A DNA stretch of 64,000 bases, from NCBI GenBank assembly GCA_963832875.1, contig CAWHWB010000003.1, positions 496,001 through 560,000 on the forward strand. Reading direction: 5' to 3'. The notes below the pieces were generated by a model that ran no database searches, was not told the DNA's origin, and saw nothing but the letters and a program-made list of their open reading frames with translations. The stretch comes from AP-15 sp963832875. Its GTDB lineage: Bacteria > Pseudomonadota > Alphaproteobacteria > ATCC43930 > CGMCC-115725. Positions 25,827-34,713 of the stretch are shown piece by piece; positions within the stretch are counted from its first letter, which is position 1, and every line of letters starts with the position of its first letter. The translations under genes were made by a program, and so were the position numbers.

Positions 25827-25926
25827 GCGGGTTGCCGCATCGGTCAGGCGGCATTCGGCCAAACTCGTTGCTTCGCCTAGGGGCGGTGTGCTCAGTTGCG
25901 GACAAGCGACGGCGAGGCGTGAGGAG

Positions 25927-26721
25927 ATGGCGACGTCAAGAAGGCGCAAGCGGCTGGCCGGAGCGCTTGTCGCCCTGTCAGCTGTGCTCGCTGTCGGTGT
26001 GACGCCGTTGTCCGCCTTCGCCGACGCCGCCCCGCCCAATGCCGCGCAGTTCAGTAAGGACGCCGCGATTGCCCAGAGCCTGGCCGAGATGCTCCGCGAC
26101 GCGCGTACGGTGATCTCAAACAACGAGGATCTGATCAACGATCGCAACGTCGGCGACAAGCACCTGACCGGGCGTAAAGTTTTGCGCGAAGCCGCCGCGC
26201 TGTATCGAACGCATACGGGAGTCGCTCCCGCAACAATCAACTCGGCCTCGTATCAGGGGCGGCTAATGCGCGCGATGATGAACGCCATCGTCCAGGTGAT
26301 GGACGATAACCAGATGACGATCAACGAGAAAGGGACCGGGTTCAAAGGCCTTATTCCGGCGGTGTTCGGCCGTCTCGTCAGCGAGTCGTTCAACGGTCTG
26401 GCAAAGGGCCAAGCCGAGCTCAAGGTCACCGCCCCGCCCGACCTGGTGCGCAACCGGAAGGCGCTGCCCGACGCTTGGGAAACGCGGGTCATCGAGGCCA
26501 AGCTGCTCAATCCCGCGTGGCCCCGCGGCCAACCCTATTCGGCCGCAATCGACATCGATGGCCGGCCGGCTTACCGGTTCGCCGTTCCCGAATACTATAC
26601 CGCCTCCTGTCTCGCCTGCCACGGCGCGCCGAAAGGCGCGCCCGACATCACCGGCTATCCAAAGGAGGGGCGAAAGCTGGGCGATCTCGGCGGCGTCATG
26701 AGCATCACCCTGTTTGACTGA
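25927..26721 (+). CDS. Exported mono-heme c-type protein of the DUF3365 (Tll0287-like) type
   Basis: 264 aa. The ATG follows GAGGAG. A signal peptide covers about residues 1-36. The body matches the DUF3365/Tll0287-like sensor fold, with RLMRAMMNAIVQVMDDNQMTIN and FKGLIPAVFGRLVSESFN, and a single heme-attachment motif C228-L-A-C231-H232 in the C-terminal segment before the GYPKEG loop. Such domains are found alone or fused to sensor kinases and are proposed to sense redox state or small ligands. Here the HAMP kinase follows immediately in the same frame, separated by one TGA and a few codons. Confidence 0.85.
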   Translation: MATSRRRKRLAGALVALSAVLAVGVTPLSAFADAAPPNAAQFSKDAAIAQSLAEMLRDARTVISNNEDLINDRNVGDKHLTGRKVLREAAALYRTHTGVAPATINSASYQGRLMRAMMNAIVQVMDDNQMTINEKGTGFKGLIPAVFGRLVSESFNGLAKGQAELKVTAPPDLVRNRKALPDAWETRVIEAKLLNPAWPRGQPYSAAIDIDGRPAYRFAVPEYYTASCLACHGAPKGAPDITGYPKEGRKLGDLGGVMSITLFD

Positions 26722-26731
26722 GGAGGCCGAC

Positions 26732-26761
26732 ATGACCCGAGCTCGATCGTGGCCCGGCTGA
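26732..26761 (+). other. Nine-codon mini-frame with the best ribosome-binding site before the kinase
   Basis: AGGAGG at 26721-26726 stands five bases before an ATG whose frame stops after nine codons at a TGA. The kinase frame opens at GTG 26749, inside this mini-frame and in a different register. The mini-frame may couple translation to the kinase, or a lesion may have separated the ATG from the kinase frame. Confidence 0.4.
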
Positions 26762-28395
26762 CGATCCGAACCAGGCTGATCCTGCTGTTGAGCGTGCTGC
26801 TGCTCGCGCTGATCGCGACCAACGCCTATCTCAACCGCAAGCTCGCCGAGAATTCGGCGGGAATGGCCAGGACGGCCGAGCTGCTCGGCGTCATCGAACA
26901 GGCGAACCGCGCCCAAATCGCTTTTGGCGAGATGCGGTATTGGATGACCGACCTCGCCGTCGGCATGCTGATGCTGTCCGAACGCAACGCCGCCGCGGCG
27001 CATGCGCACATGCAGCAGGATCTCGATCAGCTGGCGCGATACCGCCCACGCGCGGTCGCCGCGGTGCGCCGCGAACTGGCGCAATACCATCAGCTCGCCG
27101 ACAAAGCCATCGACGAATTTACCAATAACCACCGAGTGCTCGGCAATACGCTGTTGGCGCAAGCGAGCGAGCACAGCGTCGAGGTCGACCGGCTGCTCTC
27201 GGCGATCGTCGCCGAGCAGACCCGCGAGGCTGTCGCCGCGCGCGAGCGCGTCGTCGGGGTCGCCAGATCGGCCACCCGTGTGTCGCGCATCGTGGTCTCG
27301 GCCGCGGTGCTGGTCGGCGCCCTGCTGACCTTCCTGGTGCTGCGCTCGATCGCGGTGCCGCTGCGCCGTCTGGTGGTGGCGATGCGCGGCCTCAACGCCG
27401 GTGATCTCGCCGTCAAGATCCCCGCCGCCGGGCCGGACGAGATCGGCACGATGGCCCGCACCCTCGCCGCCTTCCGCGACACCCTCCAGGAACTGCGCAA
27501 CCTGATCGAGGCGCAGCGCCGGCGCGAAAACGAGCTGCGCGCCGCCCACGATCAGCTCAAGGCGGCGCAGACCAATCTGATCCAGGCGGAAAAGATGGCG
27601 TCCCTGGGCCAGCTGACCGCGGGCATCGCCCACGAGATCAAGAACCCGCTCAATTTTGTCAACAATTTCGCCGAGCTGTCGCGCGAACTGCTCGACGAGC
27701 TGAAGGACACGCTGGCTGCGCCGCAGGACGTGAACGCAGCCGGGGATCGCGACGAGCTGGTGACGACCCTCGACGCCAACCTCGCCAAGATCGCCGAGCA
27801 TGGGCGGCGCGCCGACGGCATCGTCAAAAGCATGCTGCTGCACTCGCGCGGCGACAGCGGCGAACGCCGGCAAAGCGACCTAAACGCATTGATCGAGGAG
27901 GCGCTCAACCTCGCCTATCACGGCGCCCGCGCTCAGGACCAGGGCTTCAACGTAACCCTGGAGCGTGATTTCGACCCGGGCCTCGAGCCGATCGAAGCCG
28001 TCCCGCAAGACGTCACCCGGGTGTTCTTGAACCTGTTCGCCAATGCCTTCTATGCGGTCAGCAAGCGCCGCCGCGAGGGCCGCGACCCGGCGTTCGCCGC
28101 GGTGCTGAAGGTCATCACCCGCAATCGCGGCGAGATGGTCGAAGTGCGGATACGCGACAACGGCACCGGCATGCCGGCCGAGGTGCGTGACAAGGCGTTC
28201 ACCCCATTCTATACAACGAAACCGACCGGCGAAGGCACCGGGCTCGGCCTCTCGATCAGCTACGACATCGTGGTGCAGGAGCACGGCGGAACGATCGCGG
28301 TCGACAGCCAGCCGGGCGAGTTCACCGAATTCACGATCCGCCTGCCGCGCCATCCGGTTGTCGCAGCCGCCGCCACGACCGGGGTTTCGGCATGA
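26749..28395 (+). CDS. HAMP sensor histidine kinase
   Basis: 548 aa from a GTG start. Membrane helix 1 (about 7-25), a periplasmic all-helical sensor of about 150 residues resembling four-helix-bundle sensors, membrane helix 2 (about 183-203), HAMP (about 203-255), coiled coil, HisKA with H295 in GIAHEIKNPLNFVNN, and a C-terminal ATPase domain (NLFANAFYAV, DNGTGMP, TTKPTGEGTGLGLSISYDI). The HEIKNPL box and C-terminus resemble NtrY/DctB-type kinases. Its likely partners are the upstream heme protein and lone receiver. It overlaps the Nudix gene by four bases (ATGA). Confidence 0.87.
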   Translation: MARLTIRTRLILLLSVLLLALIATNAYLNRKLAENSAGMARTAELLGVIEQANRAQIAFGEMRYWMTDLAVGMLMLSERNAAAAHAHMQQDLDQLARYRPRAVAAVRRELAQYHQLADKAIDEFTNNHRVLGNTLLAQASEHSVEVDRLLSAIVAEQTREAVAARERVVGVARSATRVSRIVVSAAVLVGALLTFLVLRSIAVPLRRLVVAMRGLNAGDLAVKIPAAGPDEIGTMARTLAAFRDTLQELRNLIEAQRRRENELRAAHDQLKAAQTNLIQAEKMASLGQLTAGIAHEIKNPLNFVNNFAELSRELLDELKDTLAAPQDVNAAGDRDELVTTLDANLAKIAEHGRRADGIVKSMLLHSRGDSGERRQSDLNALIEEALNLAYHGARAQDQGFNVTLERDFDPGLEPIEAVPQDVTRVFLNLFANAFYAVSKRRREGRDPAFAAVLKVITRNRGEMVEVRIRDNGTGMPAEVRDKAFTPFYTTKPTGEGTGLGLSISYDIVVQEHGGTIAVDSQPGEFTEFTIRLPRHPVVAAAATTGVSA

Positions 28396-29018
28396 CCGAC
28401 CCCGCCCCGCCGGCGCACCCGGGCATCGAACTCATCGAGTCAACCACCGGTTTCGAGCGTTTTTTGCGCATGGAGGTGATCCGCTTCCGGCATCGCCTGT
28501 TCAACGGGGAATGGAGCGCGCCGCAGACCCATGACGTGCTGCGACGCGGCGCGGCGGTCGCGGTCGCGCTGTACGACCCCGAACATGATCAGGTCGTGTT
28601 GGTCGAGCAACTCCGCCTGCCGGCGTTGCTGGCCGGGGCATCGCCGTGGCAGATCGAAATCGTCGCCGGGCTGGTCGGCGCCGGCGAGACGCCGGAACGG
28701 GTCGCGGTCCGTGAGACGTGCGAGGAAACCGGCCTCGTTCTTGCGGGAGAACTGGTCCCGATCCAGCGCTATCTGCCGTCACCTGGCGACTCGGACGAAA
28801 GCGTTTTCCTGTTCTGCGCCCGCGTCGATGCGACCGCCGCCGCGGGCGTGCACGGGGTGCCCGAGGAGGGCGAGGACATCCGCATCGTGGTCAAGACAAT
28901 GGCCGAAATCGAAACCATGCTCGACGCCGGCGCGATCGAGAACGGCCACACCCTGGTCGCCCTCTACTGGCTCCTGCGCCATCGCGACCATCTGCGCCGG
29001 TACTGGGGCGCGCGCTAG
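28392..29018 (+). CDS. Nudix hydrolase, ADP-ribose pyrophosphatase type
   Basis: 208 aa. The Nudix box is GAGETPERVAVRETCEETGL (about residues 96-115), with all metal-binding Glu residues present. The preceding VLVEQLRLPAL and following RYLPSPGDSDE segments are typical of NudF-like ADP-ribose pyrophosphatases, which hydrolyse ADP-ribose to AMP and ribose 5-phosphate. The ATGA overlap with the kinase gene suggests one transcript, but a functional link to the kinase is not evident from sequence. A hairpin follows directly. Confidence 0.87.
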   Translation: MTDPAPPAHPGIELIESTTGFERFLRMEVIRFRHRLFNGEWSAPQTHDVLRRGAAVAVALYDPEHDQVVLVEQLRLPALLAGASPWQIEIVAGLVGAGETPERVAVRETCEETGLVLAGELVPIQRYLPSPGDSDESVFLFCARVDATAAAGVHGVPEEGEDIRIVVKTMAEIETMLDAGAIENGHTLVALYWLLRHRDHLRRYWGAR

Positions 29019-29036
29019 CGGCAACCGTGTTGCCGC
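29018..29036 (+). terminator. Terminator-like hairpin after the Nudix gene
   Basis: GCGGCAA and TTGCCGC, seven-base perfect arms around CCGTG, beginning at the last base of the Nudix stop codon. It is followed by AATTGTTCT rather than a clean T-run, so intrinsic termination is likely but weak. Confidence 0.5.
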
Positions 29037-29086
29037 AATTGTTCTCCTGCGCCCACGATCTCAAACATTCTCGCGCGCCGATTTGG

Positions 29087-29340
29087 TCACGGGTGATGCA
29101 GCAACACACCCAGTGTGGCTATGGTGGGTGCGGCATTGATGCCGACCGCCCAGATCACCACGTTTAGCTTGCGTTCAAGCGCGACCACTCGATAGCCACG
29201 AAGCGGCCGTCGATGACAGCCAGCCTATTGTCGATCGAGGACAGCCGATTCTCGTAATCCGCCAGCTCCTCGGCAGCTTCCCGCGCCTTGGCGTCGGGCG
29301 CGCCCGCGCTCAACAGCGCATCGTAGGTCTTAGACAGCAT
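29087..29340 (-). pseudogene. Small coiled-coil/membrane protein split by a frameshift
   Basis: ATG at 29340 opens a 58-codon frame (MLSKTYDALLSAG... ending RLNAS) that stops at 29164. The -1 frame continues the expected structure: RVVALERKLN followed by a membrane helix VVIWAVGINAAPTIATLGVLL to a TGA at 29087. Joined, they give a coiled coil plus C-terminal helix of 84 residues, the plan of small CCDC90/DUF1640-like proteins with a W-x-V-G-x-N helix. The span of 254 bases is one short of 85 codons, so a single base loss fits. It lies 15 bases from the dcd stop, on the same strand. Confidence 0.6.
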
Positions 29341-29354
29341 CAAAGGCTTATCAG

Positions 29355-30563
29355 TTATCGCGCAAGCGGCTTATCAGAGACAAATCCCTTGAAGTGCTTC
29401 GAGAGCGCCAAGCCTTGGCTCTGGTATGACGAGCCGATGGCGCGACCGTAGAGTTTGTCAGGCCGCGCGATCAGCCGCTCGTAGACCAGGCGCCCGAGCA
29501 CCTGGCCATCCTCGATCAGGAACGGCACTTCGTGGGAGCGCACTTCAAGGACGGCGCGGCTGCCGCCGCCTCCGGTTTCCGAGGTGCCAAAGCCCGGATC
29601 GAAAAACCCGGCGAAATGCACACGGAACTCACCGACAAGAGTGTGGTAGGGCCGCATCTCGGCGGCATGGTCGGGCGGCACCACCACCGCCTCGCGCGAG
29701 GCGAGGATATAGAAATCATGCGGGTCGAGCACGATCCCGCCATCCGACCCCTCCCCGCGATGGGTATGGACCGGCTCCCAGAAATCGCGCGGGTCGTAAT
29801 GGTGCACCCGGTCGACATCAATGAGATCGGTGTGGCGGCGCGCTTTGTAGCCGACAATTCCGGTGGCTTTGTCGCCGGCGACGTCGACGGTAAAGGCCAG
29901 CCCGTCGCGGATCGCCTCGCGACCCAAGGTCTCGGGCGCCAGCGCGTCGCCTTGCGGAGTCTCGACCAGACCGACCTCGTCGTGCAGTCGGCGCAGCGCC
30001 GTGTCGCTGAACGAGGGCGAGCCGCGGCGGATGCGCAACTGCACGAGGCTCGACCCGGTGCGCACCAGAATGCTGAACGAGCGCGGCGAGATCTCGGCGT
30101 AGAGCGGCCCCCTGTAGCCCTCGCGCACCCGGTCGAACTCGGTGCCGTAATCGGTGATCACTCGGGCGAACACGTCGAGCCGGCCGATCGAGCTCTTCGG
30201 GTTGGCGAGTGCGGTAGTGCGCTTGCGTAGGGCCACATATTCGAACAACGGCACGATGTAGACGCAGTCTCTTTCGAGGACCGCACCCCGGGTCAAGTCG
30301 ATCCGGTGCATCGAAAGGAGGTCGAGCTTGTCGCGCACGCTCGCCCGCGCCCCCGGTAGAAAGCTCGCCCGGACCCGGTAGGCGACCTCGCCCAACCGCA
30401 GATCGAGGCTCGCCGGCTGGATCTGCCCGTCGCCGATCGGCTGCGGCGACAGGATCTCGCGCCCTACCGCCACCGCCTCGCGCAGCATCTGCGAGGGCAG
30501 CAATCCGGTCGAGCGATCGGCCTCGGGGATCGGGAACAGCTCGCCCTCGCGCGGCTCGGGCAT
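29355..30563 (-). CDS. dcd: 2'-deoxycytidine 5'-triphosphate deaminase, long form
   Basis: Deaminates dCTP to dUTP for thymidylate synthesis. About 402 aa, twice the length of E. coli Dcd (193 aa), as in the alphaproteobacterial long form with two related halves. Segments include QIQPASLDLRLGEVAYRV, ANPKSSIGRLDVFARV, YAEISPRSFSILVRTGSSLVQLRIRRG and, in the second half, VHFAGFFDPGFGTSE and LEVRSHEVPFLIEDGQ. ATG 30563 has AGAGGA upstream; a GTG ten codons earlier is possible. Confidence 0.88.
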   Translation of the reverse strand: MPEPREGELFPIPEADRSTGLLPSQMLREAVAVGREILSPQPIGDGQIQPASLDLRLGEVAYRVRASFLPGARASVRDKLDLLSMHRIDLTRGAVLERDCVYIVPLFEYVALRKRTTALANPKSSIGRLDVFARVITDYGTEFDRVREGYRGPLYAEISPRSFSILVRTGSSLVQLRIRRGSPSFSDTALRRLHDEVGLVETPQGDALAPETLGREAIRDGLAFTVDVAGDKATGIVGYKARRHTDLIDVDRVHHYDPRDFWEPVHTHRGEGSDGGIVLDPHDFYILASREAVVVPPDHAAEMRPYHTLVGEFRVHFAGFFDPGFGTSETGGGGSRAVLEVRSHEVPFLIEDGQVLGRLVYERLIARPDKLYGRAIGSSYQSQGLALSKHFKGFVSDKPLAR

Positions 30564-30715
30564 ACCGCGAAATCCTCTGCGGTCAAGCAACACCCGTGTT
30601 CTAAGGCAAGCCGCGCGTCGCGCAAAGCCATCCCGGGGTTACGGAAATCAACACGCCCCGGCTCGGCGCGAAAAAACCCGGAGGTCGACTGTTTTCCCTC
30701 GTTCGCATTCGCACA

Positions 30716-32563
30716 CTACCGGCAGGCCGGCGGAGCGCGCCTCAATGGCGAACTGTCGTTAATCGTGTATCCGGTCGCAGTTGATACAACCTTCCCCGCT
30801 GGCGGTCCGCTCGGCGTTCCCCACCAGTTGTTCTCGGCAAATACATTGTATCCGTGGGCCTCCAGGTCGTATATCGGGCCGCCAAAGATGCAATTCCCGC
30901 CGTTGCTGCCCAGCGCCCCGCCGCCGAGATCGATCAGCGCGTTTGCCGTCGCACCGGTCGGCTGCATGTCGAACGCGACCGCGACCCCGCTGGACGACAG
31001 CGAAAGGTCACTGTCCTGCACCCGCACCCTGAGATTGGTCAACGGAGTGAGGTCATTGAGCCATAGGTTGTAGTACCTGCTGCCGCTGATCGTGCTGTTG
31101 TTGATGTCCAAGGCGATCGTGTGCGGGTTGCCGGTGCCATCGCCGCTCGGATGGTTGTTGGTGACTTCGATGCCGTTGTTGTCGCAGCCGGTGAAGGAAG
31201 TGTCGTTCATCTCCAAAACAGTGGTGTCGTTGGCGCCGACAGAGCCGATGCCCAGGCATTCGCCGGTGTTGTCGGGCACGGTAGCGGTTCCCGGCGGATC
31301 AGCGTAGGAGGGAATCCCACCAGTGTAGGTGGTCTTCTCGACGATTACGTTGTCGAGCACCAGCGTCGCTGTCGACGCGCTCCCGCCGCGGTTAAATTCC
31401 TCAAGCATGTCACCGGGGTTATTCTGGAAGAAACTGTTGGATACGGTGACGTTGGCGTTCGCGCTGCCGTTGCTCAGGATGAACTCCAACCCGTTGGTCG
31501 AAGGGCCGCCGATTCCGGTCATGTATACGTTGTGATCAATGGTCTCGGTCAAGGTGCCGGCCTCGGCCGGGTTGACGAACAGACTATCCATGTTCGCACC
31601 GGTACTTCCGTTGTTTGCTTCGGTATTGCCGAGAAGCGTCGCCCGAAGCCGGGAAGAGCCGGTGACTTGCGTGCCGATACCCTCGATTGTCGAAACTTTC
31701 GAGCACTGCACGAGTCTGGTGACGAAATTGTACTCTATCTGTGCGCTAACATCTGCCGTGTTCATGCCGCGGATATCAATGCCGTCCCCGCATATTCCGT
31801 CATGGACGTAATTGTTGGCAATCGAGAGGCCAGTGCTCACGTCGGCGGTGTCGATCAGGATCGCGGCCCAGCCGGCCGGCAAGCCATTTGCAACGTCGTT
31901 CGCGACGCCGGCCGTATATGATTCCAGATAGAACGGTTGGACGACAAATCCTTGGGTGCCGGATGTGTTGAAACCGGATATGTCGTTGCCGCGCAGGGTT
32001 ACGCCAACCACGTCCTGCCCGTAGATGCCGCCGCGATAGGCTCCGGCGATGACCAGATTCTCAACGTCGGTATCGCTCGCGAGCTCGACGGCGTCTCCCG
32101 AATTCGTGGCGCTCGTGGTATTCGTGATCCGCGGCAGCGACGAACCGCCGGACGAGCCCACCACCGGCGGTCCATTGGGAATTAAAGGAGTGCCGAATTG
32201 AATGACGGGCGGTCCGCCGCCGATCAGGCGCTGCCCAAGTTTCAACGCAATGCCTCCGTCGAGAGGAGGCGTGCTCGCCGGCGAGGGTTCAACGACGATC
32301 GTATCGCCGGGGCCGGATGCCTGCTCCACCAGCGCCAAGCTATTGAACGGCGCATTGGCGCTGCCGTTTCCTCCAGAAGGCGCGGCAGCGCTCACAAACC
32401 ACCTGTGGTGCGTGTAATTGCCGCTGGGAGGGGCCGCTGCGGCCGTAACGGCGAGGGCGACGAAGGCGCCGACCGGCGCAAGGAGTAGCGAGCCGCGCGC
32501 AATCTTCGCACCCAAAATGGGTCTGGTCTTTTGCGCAAGGCCAGAGAATTTTCTCGACCGCAT
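30716..32563 (-). CDS. Large exported right-handed beta-helix protein
   Basis: 615 aa from the ATG preceded by GGGAGGA. Signal peptide (about 1-44) ending near AVTAAAAPPSGN, then a long repeat-rich region with stacked segments such as DVENLVIAGAYRGGIYGQDVVGVTLRGNDISG, LSIANNYVHDGICGDGI and NVTVSNSFFQNNPG, typical of pectate-lyase-type beta-helix or polymorphic outer-membrane repeats. There is a DUF1565-like start (GTIVVEPSPAS...). No catalytic motif is clear. Probably secreted or surface-exposed. The AT-rich stretch upstream, from 32640, is the likely promoter. Confidence 0.8.
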   Translation of the reverse strand: MRSRKFSGLAQKTRPILGAKIARGSLLLAPVGAFVALAVTAAAAPPSGNYTHHRWFVSAAAPSGGNGSANAPFNSLALVEQASGPGDTIVVEPSPASTPPLDGGIALKLGQRLIGGGPPVIQFGTPLIPNGPPVVGSSGGSSLPRITNTTSATNSGDAVELASDTDVENLVIAGAYRGGIYGQDVVGVTLRGNDISGFNTSGTQGFVVQPFYLESYTAGVANDVANGLPAGWAAILIDTADVSTGLSIANNYVHDGICGDGIDIRGMNTADVSAQIEYNFVTRLVQCSKVSTIEGIGTQVTGSSRLRATLLGNTEANNGSTGANMDSLFVNPAEAGTLTETIDHNVYMTGIGGPSTNGLEFILSNGSANANVTVSNSFFQNNPGDMLEEFNRGGSASTATLVLDNVIVEKTTYTGGIPSYADPPGTATVPDNTGECLGIGSVGANDTTVLEMNDTSFTGCDNNGIEVTNNHPSGDGTGNPHTIALDINNSTISGSRYYNLWLNDLTPLTNLRVRVQDSDLSLSSSGVAVAFDMQPTGATANALIDLGGGALGSNGGNCIFGGPIYDLEAHGYNVFAENNWWGTPSGPPAGKVVSTATGYTINDSSPLRRAPPACR

Positions 32564-32702
32564 AACCGTCCTCCCATGAATGCCGCGGGCGGCGCTCTGA
32601 TGGACCGATTTAATTGTGCCGGGCCGCGCGCTCATTAACCAAAGATAACGATATTACCCGGCGAATTCGGTCAATCAGAACGCGTCCTCAGTCCGATCTT
32701 CT

Positions 32703-34334
32703 TCACGCCGCCCTGGCGCCGATCACGGGGGCGCCCTCGCGGGCGGCGCGGCGGATCAGGTCGGCGCCGCGCTCGGCGATCATGATCGTCGGCGCGTTGG
32801 TGTTGGTCGAGGTCACCGCCGGCATCACCGAGGCGTCGATCACCCGCAGCCCGTCGAGCCCGTGTACGCGCAGCAGGTCGTCGACTACAGCCATCTGATC
32901 CGAGCCCATCTTGCAAGTACAGGTGGCATGGTAGACAGTCGAACCCTTCTGTCGCGCGTAGTCGAGCAATTCGTCATCGGTCTCGGCTTGAGTCCCAGGA
33001 AGGATTTCGGCGCCGCAATATTTGGCCAGAGCCGGTGCCGCGAACAGGCGCCGGACGAATCTGAGGCCGCCGACGATGGCGCGGCGATCGGTCTGCTCGC
33101 TCAGGTAGCGGGGGTTGATCGCCGGCGCTTCCGCAGGGTCGCTGGATTTCGCCTCGACATAGCCGCGCGACAATGGACGCATCTGCCAGGCCCCGGCGGT
33201 GATCCCGGGAAAATCGTCGAGCGCGCCGATCTGGCCGTCCTTGAAGCTGCCGGGTGCGATACTGCACTGCACGTCGGGGGTCGCCGATTCCTCCAGCACC
33301 TTGACCGAAGCCGCGGCCAATGAGGCGCTGTAGGTCAGCATGCCCTTGCCGGTCACGAGGTAGCGCACGATCTCGCCGGCCAACGCCAACCCGCGCGAGC
33401 GCTCGTTGACGGTTTGCGCGCCGGACACCTTGTAGCTGATCCGGGCGATATAGTGGTCCTGCATGTTGCGCCCGACGCCGGCGAGCGCATGACGCACCGG
33501 GATGCCGACGCGCGTCAGGTGCTCGGGTGCGCCAACCCCCGACAACTGCAGGATGTGTGGCGAGCCGATTGCCCCGGCCGATAGGATCACCTCGCGCCCG
33601 GCATCGGCATGCTCCACCGTTCCGCCGCGCTCGTATTCGACGCCAATCGCGCGGGTCCCGTCGAACAGGATACGTTGCACCCGTGCCTTGGCGACGAGCT
33701 GGAGGTTGGGCCGCTTCAGCGCCGGCCGCAAATAAGTCCGCGCGGTGCTGGCTCGCCGCCTGCCGCCACGCGTCTGCTGGCACCAGGCGATGCCGTCGCC
33801 GGCGCCGGCAGGCAGATCATTCACATCCTCGCGGTATTCGAGGCCGATCTCCTTACCTGCCTCGATCACCGCGGCGCAGAGCGGCGACCGGTCCATCTTC
33901 GAGGTAAAGAGCGGCCCGCCCTTGCCATGCACCTCGGTTTCCTCGCCCTCCCAATTCTCGGCTTTTTTGAAATAGGGCAGGAGATCGTCCCAGCCCCAGC
34001 CGCGATTGCCGAGCTGCGCCCAATGGTCGAAATCCTCGGGCTGGCCGCGGACGTAGATCAGCCCGTTGATCGAGCTCGAGCCGCCCAGCACCCGACCGCG
34101 CGGGTAGAGGATCGCGCGCCCGGCGGTGCCGGGATCGGGTTCGGCGTGATAGCCCCAGGTCAGGGTCGGGTGGTCGAGCAGTTTCATAAAGCCGGCCGGG
34201 ATGTGGATGTAGGGGCTCCAGTCGCGTCCGCCGGCTTCGATCAATACGACCCGCACATTGGGGTCTTCGGTCAGGCGGTTGGCGAGCACGCATCCGGCCG
34301 AGCCCGCGCCGATGATCACATAATCAGCCTTCAT
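32703..34334 (-). CDS. GMC-family FAD-dependent oxidoreductase
   Basis: 543 aa. N-terminal FAD-binding DYVIIGAGSAGCVLANRL and IEAGG, GMC signatures GGSSSINGLIYVRG and GAIGSPHILQLSGVG, and C-terminal active-site His (YHATCTCKMG) and Asn (TSTNTNAP). It resembles choline or long-chain alcohol dehydrogenases, but the substrate is not readable from sequence. The ATG follows GGAGGGGAGG. The small coiled-coil gene lies 19 bases upstream on the same strand and may be cotranscribed. Confidence 0.9.
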   Translation of the reverse strand: MKADYVIIGAGSAGCVLANRLTEDPNVRVVLIEAGGRDWSPYIHIPAGFMKLLDHPTLTWGYHAEPDPGTAGRAILYPRGRVLGGSSSINGLIYVRGQPEDFDHWAQLGNRGWGWDDLLPYFKKAENWEGEETEVHGKGGPLFTSKMDRSPLCAAVIEAGKEIGLEYREDVNDLPAGAGDGIAWCQQTRGGRRRASTARTYLRPALKRPNLQLVAKARVQRILFDGTRAIGVEYERGGTVEHADAGREVILSAGAIGSPHILQLSGVGAPEHLTRVGIPVRHALAGVGRNMQDHYIARISYKVSGAQTVNERSRGLALAGEIVRYLVTGKGMLTYSASLAAASVKVLEESATPDVQCSIAPGSFKDGQIGALDDFPGITAGAWQMRPLSRGYVEAKSSDPAEAPAINPRYLSEQTDRRAIVGGLRFVRRLFAAPALAKYCGAEILPGTQAETDDELLDYARQKGSTVYHATCTCKMGSDQMAVVDDLLRVHGLDGLRVIDASVMPAVTSTNTNAPTIMIAERGADLIRRAAREGAPVIGARAA

Positions 34335-34353
34335 CCTCCCCTCCTTAGCTCTG

Positions 34354-34713
34354 CTAATGGCCGGCGGTGGCGATCGCCTTGATCGCGGCAGTCCATTCCG
34401 GCCAGATCGGGATCGAGGCAATCGGTGCAATCAGAGCCACGATCGTGATGATACCGGCGACCGTCAGGCGCTTGCCGAGATCGGCTTTGGTCGCGAGATA
34501 CGGGAAGGCGCCGGCCATCTTGGCGATCCGCGGCTCGACACGACTGAGCGAGGCTCTCACCTCGGTCATGTCGGCCTGAAGATGCTCTACGGCTGCCTCG
34601 AGTTTCGCCACGCGCGCCTCCACGCCAGGATCATGGGGACCGCCGCCGGTTGCCGCCGTCATTTCTCGCGGCCATGGGATCACTCTCTCGTCTTCGTCCT
34701 TCCCTCGCGCCAT
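34354..34713 (-). CDS. Small coiled-coil protein with C-terminal membrane helices
   Basis: 119 aa. Polar N-terminus, coiled coil VEARVAKLEAAVEHLQADMTEVRASLSRVEPRIAK cut into heptads (about 30-65), the ATKADLGKRL linker and a hydrophobic C-terminal segment (about 83-108, VAGIITIVALIAPIASIPIW). This is the plan of small phage- or CCDC90-type proteins common in alphaproteobacteria; function unknown. It resembles the frameshifted gene at 29087-29340 in design. ATG 34713 gives the full length; MTAATGGG at 34662 is an alternative. Confidence 0.65.
   Translation of the reverse strand: MARGKDEDERVIPWPREMTAATGGGPHDPGVEARVAKLEAAVEHLQADMTEVRASLSRVEPRIAKMAGAFPYLATKADLGKRLTVAGIITIVALIAPIASIPIWPEWTAAIKAIATAGH

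Noticed and set aside
26263..27873. 536-codon minus-strand frame opposite the heme protein and kinase
   Set aside because: Antisense shadow rich in His, Gln, Asp and Arg; strong kinase motifs are on the plus strand.
25927..28395. Fusion of the heme protein and the kinase by stop-codon readthrough, since they share a frame
   Set aside because: The TGA is followed by a good ribosome-binding site, the kinase has its own N-terminal membrane helix, and a shared frame occurs by chance one time in three.
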